From Streptomyces morookaense (lineage in GTDB: Bacteria > Actinomycetota > Actinomycetes > Streptomycetales > Streptomycetaceae), in assembly GCF_013030945.1 (NCBI RefSeq), contig NZ_JABBXF010000033.1, positions 1-64,000 of the forward strand: a DNA stretch of 64,000 bases, read 5' to 3'. Made by a program: the position numbers and the translations under genes. Shown here in pieces: positions 34,994 through 41,995 of the stretch. Under the pieces are notes generated by a model that saw nothing but the letters and a program-made list of their open reading frames with translations, had not been told where the DNA came from and searched no databases. Within the stretch, counting starts at the first letter, position 1, and each line of letters opens with the position of its first letter.

Positions 34994-35320
34994 ATGTCCG
35001 AACAGCAGATCTTCCGCGTGACCCTGCGCATGCAGGTGCACCCCGGCAAGGGCGCAGATTTCGAGCGGGTCTGGCACGACAGCGCCGACACCATCACCGG
35101 CCAGCCGGCCAACCTGGGTCAGTGGCTGTCCAAGAGCCTCGACGAGGACGACGTCTACTACATCGTCAGCGACTGGACCGACGAGGAGCGGTTCCGGGAG
35201 TACGAGCAGAGCGCGGAGCACCTGGAGCACCGCGGACGGCTGCACCCCTACCGCAGCGCGGGAACCATGGCCACCATGCGCGTCGTGCACCACTTCACGG
35301 GCGCGGCGGCGCGGGCATGA
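34994..35320 (+). CDS. ABM-family cofactor-free monooxygenase, copy 1
   Basis: 108 aa ferredoxin-like ABM domain: TLRMQVHPGKGADFERVWHDSADTI, GQWLSKSLDEDDVYYIVSDWTDEERFREYEQS and the closing HRGRLHPYRSAGTMATMRVVHHF. Relatives (ActVA-Orf6, TcmH, PdmI-type) insert oxygen into phenolic rings without cofactors, giving quinones. It overlaps the next ABM gene by ATGA. Confidence 0.87.
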   Translation: MSEQQIFRVTLRMQVHPGKGADFERVWHDSADTITGQPANLGQWLSKSLDEDDVYYIVSDWTDEERFREYEQSAEHLEHRGRLHPYRSAGTMATMRVVHHFTGAAARA

Positions 35321-35634
35321 CCTCGCCCCGGGTACGCGTCCTGGTCTACGCGCGCACGCCGGAGGAGGCTCCGGGACCGGACGCCGTCACCGAGGCGTAC
35401 CACCGCATCAGCGAGGCCCTGCACGGCACGCCCGGACTGCTCGGCAACGAACTGCTGCACTCCCGTCTCGACCCGCGCCGCTTCGTCGTGATGAGCGAGT
35501 GGGAGTCCCTGGACGCCTTCCGGCGCTGGGAGCAGGGCCCCGGCCACCGGGGGACGACCGCTCCGCTGCGCCCCTATCAAGACGCCTCGCAGGGACGTCC
35601 GTTCGACGTTCTGACCGTCAGCGCACACTACTGA
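35317..35634 (+). CDS. ABM-family cofactor-free monooxygenase, copy 2
   Basis: 105 aa. VRVLVYARTPEEAPGPDAVTEAYHRI, GLLGNELLHSRLDPRRFVVMSEWESLDAFRRWEQG. Diverged from copy 1, with which it overlaps. The pair may form a heterodimer or act at two ring positions. Pairs of ABM proteins are usual in pentangular polyphenol clusters. Confidence 0.87.
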   Translation: MTSPRVRVLVYARTPEEAPGPDAVTEAYHRISEALHGTPGLLGNELLHSRLDPRRFVVMSEWESLDAFRRWEQGPGHRGTTAPLRPYQDASQGRPFDVLTVSAHY

Positions 35635-35671
35635 CCAGGAGCACGCACGTGGAACACGCCGGAGGCAACAC

Positions 35672-36127
35672 ATGGTTGCCGTCCTGAAAGTCCTCGTCCT
35701 CCTCGGCAGCGGCATCACGGCCGGTGTGCTGTTCTGCGTCGCGCTCAGCGTCGTGCCGACGTTCCTGCGGCTCCCACCGCACCGGTACATCGAGGTGCAC
35801 CGGCTCATCGGTCGCAACTACGACCCGACGATGCCGATCACCGTGCTCTCCGGCACGGTGATCGACATCGCCCTCGCCGTCGCCGAACACCGCGGCACCC
35901 CAAGGGTGTTGTTCGGAATCGCCGCGGGGCTGCTGCTCGGCGTATCGGCCGTGTCGCACCTCGCGAACGTGCCCATCAACCGCACGGTCAAGTCGCTTCC
36001 GGACGGCGCGGTACCGGACGGCTGGCCCGATCCGCGCAGGCGCTGGCGCAACTGGAACCTGTTGCGGACCGGTTGCGCGGTGGCCGCGCTCGGCACGAAC
36101 GCGGCAGCCGTCGTACTCGCGGGCTGA
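35672..36127 (+). CDS. DUF1772 (anthrone oxygenase-like) membrane protein, copy 2
   Basis: 151 aa, four hydrophobic segments. GRNYDPTMPITVLSG, ANVPINRTVKSLPDGAVPDGW and RRRWRNWNLLRTGCAVAAL repeat the conserved blocks of copy 1. ATG 35672 follows ggaggcaaca. The presence of two copies in one operon suggests either a heteromeric membrane oxygenase or two oxidation steps. Confidence 0.82.
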   Translation: MVAVLKVLVLLGSGITAGVLFCVALSVVPTFLRLPPHRYIEVHRLIGRNYDPTMPITVLSGTVIDIALAVAEHRGTPRVLFGIAAGLLLGVSAVSHLANVPINRTVKSLPDGAVPDGWPDPRRRWRNWNLLRTGCAVAALGTNAAAVVLAG

Positions 36128-36161
36128 CGCCCGCCCCCCAATGATCAAGGACGAAGGAATC

Positions 36162-36899
36162 ATGACTCTGGGCCTCGAGGGCAAGCGCATCCTGGTGACG
36201 GGCGGCAGCCGCGGCATCGGCAGGGCGACGGCCCTGGCACTCGCCGAGGCGGGGGCATCCCTGGTCGTCACGTACCGCGACGACACCACGGCCGCGGCGG
36301 CCGTCGCCGACCGCCTCCGGGAGACCGGCACCCCGCACCGGATGGTGCGTGCCGACCTGACCGACACGGACGCGGTCGCGGGCCTCGCCCGCACCTGCCG
36401 CGAAGCCTTCGGCGGCCTGGACGTCCTCGTCAACAACGCCGGCGTGCACGGCCACGCGCCACTCGGCACGCTGGACCTCGCCGAGTGGCGACGCCTGGTG
36501 GACACCGATCTGACCTCGATGTTCCTCGTCACCCAGGCGTGTCTGCCGCTGCTCGCCGACAGTGCTTCGGTCATCAACATCGGTGCCTCCGCCGCCCTGC
36601 GCGGACGCGCGGGCGCGGCGCACTACACGGCGGCCAAGGCCGGCGTCATCGGTCTGACCCGCTCCCTGTGCAAGGAACTCGGCCCCCGGCGCGGCATTCG
36701 TGTGAACACCGTCGCGCCCGGAGTCATCAGCGCGGGAGAGGCGGACCTTCCCCCGCAGGTGGAGCAGCAGGTCCGGGGGATGACCGCCCTCGGCCGGCTC
36801 GGCACCCCCGCCGACGTCGCCGGCGCCGTGCTCTATCTGGCCGGCGATCTCTCGCGCTACGTCAGCGGCGTCACCCTGAACGTCGACGGCGGCATGTGA
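36162..36899 (+). CDS. SDR ketoreductase (FabG-like), copy 2
   Basis: 245 aa. VTGGSRGIGRATALALAEAGAS, DVLVNNAGVHGHAPLG, INIGASAALRGRAG, YTAAKAGVIGLTRSLCKELGP, DGGM at the C-terminus. It is recognisably a paralogue of the SDR at 34207 (same length, same VTGG(T/S)RGIGR and LxRSLxKELGP blocks). ATG 36162 is preferred over 36141 because gaagga lies seven bases upstream. Confidence 0.9.
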   Translation: MTLGLEGKRILVTGGSRGIGRATALALAEAGASLVVTYRDDTTAAAAVADRLRETGTPHRMVRADLTDTDAVAGLARTCREAFGGLDVLVNNAGVHGHAPLGTLDLAEWRRLVDTDLTSMFLVTQACLPLLADSASVINIGASAALRGRAGAAHYTAAKAGVIGLTRSLCKELGPRRGIRVNTVAPGVISAGEADLPPQVEQQVRGMTALGRLGTPADVAGAVLYLAGDLSRYVSGVTLNVDGGM

Positions 36900-36956
36900 C
36901 ACGCCCTCGCCGTTCCCGACGCCCCTCCCCACGACCAGGAAGAAAAGGAAACATCC

Positions 36957-37337
36957 ATGCCGTACGCAGCCATCACCTATGACGTCAAGCCCGGTTACGA
37001 CGAGGAGATCGCAGAACTCTTCGCCAACTTCAAGCGGGCCGACACCCCCGTACTGACCGACGAGGCGGGCGAGGAGGTGGGCCGGCTGCTGGGCACCGCC
37101 GTGTTCATCAAGGACGGGCTGCTCGTCCGCGTCATCCACTACGAGGGCGACATCAAGGACGTGGGCCGGCACATGTCCCGGCAGCGCGGTGTGCACATCC
37201 TCGAGGAGAAGCTCAAGCCCTACCTGGCCTCGCCGCGGGACACCGCGACTCCGGAGCGCTTCCGGCAGCACTTCGCCAACAGCCTGATGCGCTGCATCGC
37301 CCAGCTCTCCGTGCCCGCGCCGGCCGCGGCCGGCTGA
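36957..37337 (+). CDS. SchA/CurD-domain polyketide protein (WhiE ORFI-like)
   Basis: 126 aa. MPYAAITYDVKPGYDEEIAELFANFKRADTPV, GRLLGTAVFIKDGLLVRVIHYEGDI, RHMSRQRGVHILEEKLKPYL, RCIAQLSVP. This domain is known from spore-pigment clusters (SchA, CurD, WhiE ORFI) and resembles a fused ABM fold. Its role is not established; cyclase or oxygenase is proposed. Together with the cupin, KS pair and both cyclases it makes the core look like an expanded whiE set. Confidence 0.85.
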   Translation: MPYAAITYDVKPGYDEEIAELFANFKRADTPVLTDEAGEEVGRLLGTAVFIKDGLLVRVIHYEGDIKDVGRHMSRQRGVHILEEKLKPYLASPRDTATPERFRQHFANSLMRCIAQLSVPAPAAAG

Positions 37338-37373
37338 CCCGACGTCTCCAGGAACCGCAAGGGGGAAACCGGC

Positions 37374-38255
37374 ATGGCCGGCAAGGCAATCACTGTCATC
37401 GGACTCGGGGCGATGGGCGCGGGCATGGCCTCGCGGCTGCTCGCCTCGGGCTTCGAGGTCACGGTCCACAACCGCACTGCGAGCAAGGCCGAGGAGCTCG
37501 CCCGGGCCGGAGCAAAGGTGGCCGGTTCCGTGCGCGAAGCGGTACACGGCGCCGACCGGGTGCTGCTGAGCCTGAGCGACGAGAACGCGGTCGACGCGGT
37601 CCTCGCGGAGGCCGAGGGCGCGTGGCATCCGGGCGCGCACCTGCTGGACACCTCCACGGTGTCCGCGGAGCATTCCCGTCGCGTCACCGGGATGCTCGCC
37701 GACCGCGGTGTGCACCGTGTGGAGGCATGTCTGCTGGGCAATCCGCAGCAGGCCGGCGCGGGAGAACTCCGCGTGATCACCGCGGGGCCGAAGCACACGG
37801 TCGACGGCATCGCCGACATCCTCGACGCCATCGGCCGGGACATCTCCTATCTGGGCCCGACCGGCAACGCGACCACCACGAAGCTGGTCTTCAACCTGCT
37901 CCTCGGCGGCCAGCTCGCCGCACTGGCCGAAGCGGTCAACTACGGCATCGCCGCGGGCCTCGACCGCGACCGGCTGCTGAGCGCCATCGGCGCCAGCGGG
38001 TTCAGCTCCAAGGTGCTGTCCTTCCGGGCCGACCTCATGCGCCGGCACACCTACCACCCGGCGGCTTTCAAGGCGTCCCTGATGGCCAAGGATCTCGGCC
38101 TGGGCACGGACGCGGCACAGGCCGCAGGCGTGCCCACCCCCGTGCTGACCGCCGCGGCGCAGAGCTTCGAGGCCGTCGTCGCCGCCGGATCCGGTGACGC
38201 CGACGCCGCGATCGTCCTCGACGTCCTCGGCTCCGCGCCGGATCACAGAAAGTGA
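37374..38255 (+). CDS. NAD(P)-dependent beta-hydroxyacid dehydrogenase-like protein
   Basis: 293 aa of the 3-hydroxyisobutyrate dehydrogenase / imine reductase superfamily. ITVIGLGAMGAGMASRLLASGFEVTVHNRT (NADP-type loop), LDTSTVSAEHS, GNATTTKLVFNLLLGGQLAALAEAVNYG with the Lys of the catalytic helix, and FKASLMAKDLGLGTDAAQ. Imine-reducing relatives occur in natural product clusters; here the substrate is unknown. It overlaps the following dikinase gene by GTGA, linking the two functionally. Confidence 0.85.
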   Translation: MAGKAITVIGLGAMGAGMASRLLASGFEVTVHNRTASKAEELARAGAKVAGSVREAVHGADRVLLSLSDENAVDAVLAEAEGAWHPGAHLLDTSTVSAEHSRRVTGMLADRGVHRVEACLLGNPQQAGAGELRVITAGPKHTVDGIADILDAIGRDISYLGPTGNATTTKLVFNLLLGGQLAALAEAVNYGIAAGLDRDRLLSAIGASGFSSKVLSFRADLMRRHTYHPAAFKASLMAKDLGLGTDAAQAAGVPTPVLTAAAQSFEAVVAAGSGDADAAIVLDVLGSAPDHRK

Positions 38256-40786
38256 ACGAAGTGGCCGCTCGACCCATCCCCCAGCCCGAGGACGCCGGAC
38301 ACCCGGCCGGTGGTGCTTCGCCGCTGCTGCGGTCACTGGACGCCGTGAGCACGGGCGACGCCTCCCTCGTCGGCCGCAAAGCAGCCCAGTTGGGGGCCTT
38401 GCGGCGCGAGGGCTTCCCCGTGCCGCCCGGTTTGGTCCTCACCGTCGAGGCGTTCGACGCGGTGCTGGACGAGCTGCGCCGGGCCGCGCGTGCACCCGAG
38501 GGAGTCGCCGCCGCCGACCTGCCGCTCCCCCCGGAAGTGCTGCACGCCGTCGAGGACATCGCCGCGCGATTCCCCGACACGGAGCTCGCGGTGCGCTCGT
38601 CGGGCGTGGCCGAGGACGCACCCGACCGCTCGTACGCCGGCCAGTACACGACCGTGCTCGGCGTCCGTGGCCACGAGGCGCTCGCCGAAGCCGTGCGCAC
38701 CTGCCTGGCCTCGGCGTTCTCCCGGCAGGTGACGGCCTATCAGGATCCGTCCGGGACGTACCCGGGACTGGCCGTCCTGGTCCAGCCCATGGTCGAGGCC
38801 GTGGCCGCCGGGGTCGCCTTCAGCGTGAACCCCGTCGACGGTTCGCGCGACGAGACGGTCGTCAACGCCGTCCGCGGTCTGGGCGAACGGCTGGTGTCGG
38901 GACACGCCGCGCCCGACGAGTGGTCGGTCCGCGGCGGTTCGGCCCCGCAGCGCACGGCGGGGGCGGAGGACGCCCTCACCGCCGGCCAGATCGCGCGCGT
39001 CGCGCTCCTCACACGCGAGGTGGCCGACTGGGCGGGCTGCCCCCAGGACGTCGAGTGGGCCTGGGCCGACGGCGCCCCCGTCCTCCTCCAGGCCCGCCCG
39101 GTCACGGCTCTGCCGAAGGCGCCGGAGCAGATACCCGTCGACGTGGAGATACCGCCGGGGCGCTGGCTGCGCGGCGGCTACACCCTCAAGCCGCTCACGC
39201 CCATGAACGTCAGCACCTTGATCCGTGCCGTGAACAAGGGCAGCGAGGGACTGTTCCGGTACGCGTTCGCCGAACGCATCGACGTGCGCAGCCTCGGCGG
39301 CTGGTCGTACCTTCGCATCGTGCCCCTGCCGGACGATGCGGCCGTGCGGGAACGCGCGGAGCGCGTCGCGACCGCGGTGCGCGCCGACGAGCCCTTCTCC
39401 CTGGTCGAGAGCTGGCACGGAGAGTGGCACCCGCAGCTGGCCCGCCGCACCGCCGAGGCGACGGGCACCGACCTGGGCGCGCTGCCGGACCCGGCACTCC
39501 TCGACGAGCTGGGTGAGCGGATCGCCCTGGCCGACCACGCCCAGCATCTGCACTTCCTCGTCGGCGGGGCGTCCAGCCTCGTGTGGGGAGAACTCGGCGT
39601 CCTCTGCCGCGACCTCCTCGGGTGGGAGGCCTCCGACGTCCTCCCGCTGCTGACCGGGCTGCCGGGCAAGTCCTCCGAACCCGCCCTGGCCCTGGCGCGG
39701 CTCGCCGATCTGGCACGCGAGCGCCCGGGCGTCCGCGCCGAACTCGAGGCGCCCACCGGGGAATCGGTGTCCCGGCTGGAGGAGCACGAGCCCGAATTCG
39801 CCGCGGCGTTCGGCCGCTATCTGGAGGACTACGGCCAGCGGTGCCTGGGGGCGGACGTCGCCGAGCCGTCCATGCGGGAGCAGCCGGTCACCGTGCTGCG
39901 CCTGATCGCCGGGCAGCTGTCGGCGGGCAGCGATCCGCAGCAGGCCATGCGCCGGACCGTGCGCGAGCGCGAGGCCGCCGCGGACCGGGCGCGTGCCGCA
40001 CTGGCGTCGGGCCCGGCCGGTGCCGCGGAGCGGTTCGAGCGTTCGCTGGCCCGTGCCGAGCAGGCGTTCCCGCTGCGGGACGACACGGGCTTCTACGCGC
40101 ATGTGTGCTGGGGCCAGGTGCGCTACGCCCTGCTCGAGCTGGCGGCGCGGCTGGTGCGGCAGGGCCTGCTCCGGACGGCCGACGAGATCTTCCTGCTGAC
40201 CGTCGAGGAAGCGTGCGACGCCCTGCGGAACGGGACCGGCCTCCAGGACCTGGCCCATCGCCGGGCCGGCGAGCAGAACTGGTCGGCAGCCCACCTGGGG
40301 CCCTTGACCTACGGTGAGCCGGAAGCCTCCGTGTCCCTGGACGACGCCCTCGAACCGCTGCCCCCGCACAGCAGGGAGCTTCTCGAGCCCGTCCGGTGGA
40401 TCGACTCCGTCTCCCACATGGGCGCGCGCGGCTCGGCGGCGGAGGGCGACACACTGCTGAGCGGGACCGGGGTGTCCGCGGGCCGCTACACGGGTACCGT
40501 CCGCGTGATCCTCAGCGAGGACGGGTTCGACCGGCTGCGCCCCGGCGACGTACTGGTGTGCCCCGAGACGACACCGCAGTGGTCGGTGCTGTTCGGCTCC
40601 ATCGGTGCGCTGGTCACCGACACGGGCGGGCTGCTGTCCCATCCGTCGATCCTGGCCCGGGAGCACGGGATCCCCGCCGTGGTCGCCACCGGGAACGCGA
40701 CCGAGATCCTGCGTGACGGCCAGGTCGTGGAGGTCGACGGCCGAGCGGGCACGGTCAGGGTGCTGGACGCCGGACAGGCCCGATGA
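38252..40786 (+). CDS. PEP/pyruvate-binding dikinase of the rifampin-phosphotransferase type
   Basis: 844 aa. The N-terminal ATP-grasp (PPDK_N) domain, about 25-310, has LVGRKAAQLGALRREGFPVPPGLVLTV, LAVRSSGVAEDAPDRSYAGQYTTVLGV and DVEWAWADGAPVLLQARPVTAL. A long helical middle region (about 320-730) follows. The swivelling phosphohistidine domain is at the C-terminus with His797 in GGLLSHPSILAREHGIPAVV. This order and length match rifampin phosphotransferase (RPH), in which the His domain is last. PEP synthase is different, with its His domain central and a PEP-binding barrel after it. RPH transfers the ATP beta-phosphate to a hydroxyl of the antibiotic. In this operon it probably phosphorylates the polyketide or a sugar. 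Confidence 0.88.
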   Translation: MNEVAARPIPQPEDAGHPAGGASPLLRSLDAVSTGDASLVGRKAAQLGALRREGFPVPPGLVLTVEAFDAVLDELRRAARAPEGVAAADLPLPPEVLHAVEDIAARFPDTELAVRSSGVAEDAPDRSYAGQYTTVLGVRGHEALAEAVRTCLASAFSRQVTAYQDPSGTYPGLAVLVQPMVEAVAAGVAFSVNPVDGSRDETVVNAVRGLGERLVSGHAAPDEWSVRGGSAPQRTAGAEDALTAGQIARVALLTREVADWAGCPQDVEWAWADGAPVLLQARPVTALPKAPEQIPVDVEIPPGRWLRGGYTLKPLTPMNVSTLIRAVNKGSEGLFRYAFAERIDVRSLGGWSYLRIVPLPDDAAVRERAERVATAVRADEPFSLVESWHGEWHPQLARRTAEATGTDLGALPDPALLDELGERIALADHAQHLHFLVGGASSLVWGELGVLCRDLLGWEASDVLPLLTGLPGKSSEPALALARLADLARERPGVRAELEAPTGESVSRLEEHEPEFAAAFGRYLEDYGQRCLGADVAEPSMREQPVTVLRLIAGQLSAGSDPQQAMRRTVREREAAADRARAALASGPAGAAERFERSLARAEQAFPLRDDTGFYAHVCWGQVRYALLELAARLVRQGLLRTADEIFLLTVEEACDALRNGTGLQDLAHRRAGEQNWSAAHLGPLTYGEPEASVSLDDALEPLPPHSRELLEPVRWIDSVSHMGARGSAAEGDTLLSGTGVSAGRYTGTVRVILSEDGFDRLRPGDVLVCPETTPQWSVLFGSIGALVTDTGGLLSHPSILAREHGIPAVVATGNATEILRDGQVVEVDGRAGTVRVLDAGQAR

Positions 40787-41931
40787 GCCGGCGCGGTGCA
40801 CGGGTGCTCGTGACGGTCTTCCCGGCGGCCTCCCATCTGTATCCCGTGGTGCCCACGGCGTGGGCACTGCGGGCCGCGGGGCACGAGGTCAGGCTGGCGG
40901 TCCCCCCGTCGTTCCGGCCCGTGGCCGTCCGCACCGGGCTGCCCGTCGTGCAGGTGGGCCGGGACGCGGACACCGGAGCCGCCTGGCGCGGTTTCGCACC
41001 GCCGGCCGATCCGGACGAGGCGGCCGCGGACCGGGCGGCCCGGACCGTGGCCATGTTCGGGTCGGTCGCCGAGGCCGCCGCCGAGGATCTGACGGCCCTC
41101 GCCCGCCGTTGGGCGGACGTGGTGGTCTTCGACCCCCGGGCCTACGCCGGGCCGCTGGCGGCCGCACTGGCCGGCCGGCCGGCGGTGCGTTTCCTGTACG
41201 GGGTCGACCACACGTATGCGCAACGCTCCCGTGAGGAACCGCTGTTGGAGCCGCTGTGGCGCCGGTGGGGACCGGACACCGTGGACCCGGCCGGTTCCCT
41301 GACACTGGACCCGTGCCCGGACGCCCTGCAGACGGACACGCCTCCGGGCAGCCGTGCCGTACGGTACGTGCCCTTCAACGGCGCCTCCCGGGTCCCTGTG
41401 CCACTCCACGCACCGGCGGACGTCCCACGGGTGTGTGTCACCTGGGGCACCTCCTCGGGAGCCTCCGCAGGACACCTGGAGCCGCTGCTCCGGGTGCTGG
41501 CGGCGCTGGCCCCGCTGCACTGCGAAACGGTGGTGCTGGTCGCGGGCGACCAGCGCGGACTCCTCGGGGACGTTCCCCCCGGCGTGCAGGTGCTGGAGTC
41601 CGTCCCGCTGCATGCCGTGCTGCCGGCATGCGACCTGGTGGTGCATCAGGGCGGGGCGGGTACGACGATGACGGCTGCCGCCTGCGGCACCCCCCAGCTG
41701 GTCGTGCCGGCCAAGGGGGACCAGCTGGTCCACGCCGGCCGAGTCGTCGCGGCGGGCGTCGGGCGCCGGATCCCGGCCTCGGAACTGTCCGTGCCGGCGG
41801 TCCGCACCGCCGTGACGGAGATGCTGCAGGACGGCGGCCTGCGTTCCGCCGCGGCGGACGTGGCCCGTGAAAACCGCGGGCGTCCCTCTCCCGCCGCTGC
41901 GGCGGAGGTCCTGGCCGGCCTGATCGCCTGA
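40783..41931 (+). CDS. Glycosyltransferase GT1 (GT-B fold, family 1 type)
   Basis: 382 aa. Deoxysugar transfer to the polyketide. N-terminal acceptor domain begins RVLVTVFPAASHLYPVVPTAWALRAAGHEV. The linker carries the set of signatures shared by all nine enzymes here (DPCPDALQ, RYVPFNG, VCVTWG). The donor-binding loop is HQGGAGTTMTAAACGTPQLVVPAKGDQ. It keeps His in the loop, unlike most of its paralogues. It is the only glycosyltransferase inside the PKS operon (ATGA overlap with the dikinase), so it may attach the first sugar. Confidence 0.9.
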   Translation: MSRRGARVLVTVFPAASHLYPVVPTAWALRAAGHEVRLAVPPSFRPVAVRTGLPVVQVGRDADTGAAWRGFAPPADPDEAAADRAARTVAMFGSVAEAAAEDLTALARRWADVVVFDPRAYAGPLAAALAGRPAVRFLYGVDHTYAQRSREEPLLEPLWRRWGPDTVDPAGSLTLDPCPDALQTDTPPGSRAVRYVPFNGASRVPVPLHAPADVPRVCVTWGTSSGASAGHLEPLLRVLAALAPLHCETVVLVAGDQRGLLGDVPPGVQVLESVPLHAVLPACDLVVHQGGAGTTMTAAACGTPQLVVPAKGDQLVHAGRVVAAGVGRRIPASELSVPAVRTAVTEMLQDGGLRSAAADVARENRGRPSPAAAAEVLAGLIA

Positions 41932-41945
41932 CCCCGGACGAGCCC

Positions 41946-41982
41946 GGCGCGGGCCGCTCCCCGTCGGGGGGCGGCCCGCGCC
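41946..41982. terminator. Bidirectional terminator
   Basis: GGCGCGGGCCGC (41946-41957) and GCGGCCCGCGCC (41971-41982) form a 12-bp perfect stem between the end of the polyketide operon and the end of the SARP gene. Confidence 0.75.
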
Positions 41983-41995
41983 GATGTCACACCCG

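Noticed and set aside
38252..40786. Housekeeping PEP synthase
   Set aside because: The phosphohistidine domain is C-terminal and no PEP-binding barrel follows; the gene is coupled to biosynthetic genes.
38333..40867. Long open frame of 844 codons on the minus strand opposite the dikinase gene
   Set aside because: It has the composition of an antisense frame in GC-biased DNA, shows no domain motifs, and the plus strand encodes a clear RPH-like enzyme.
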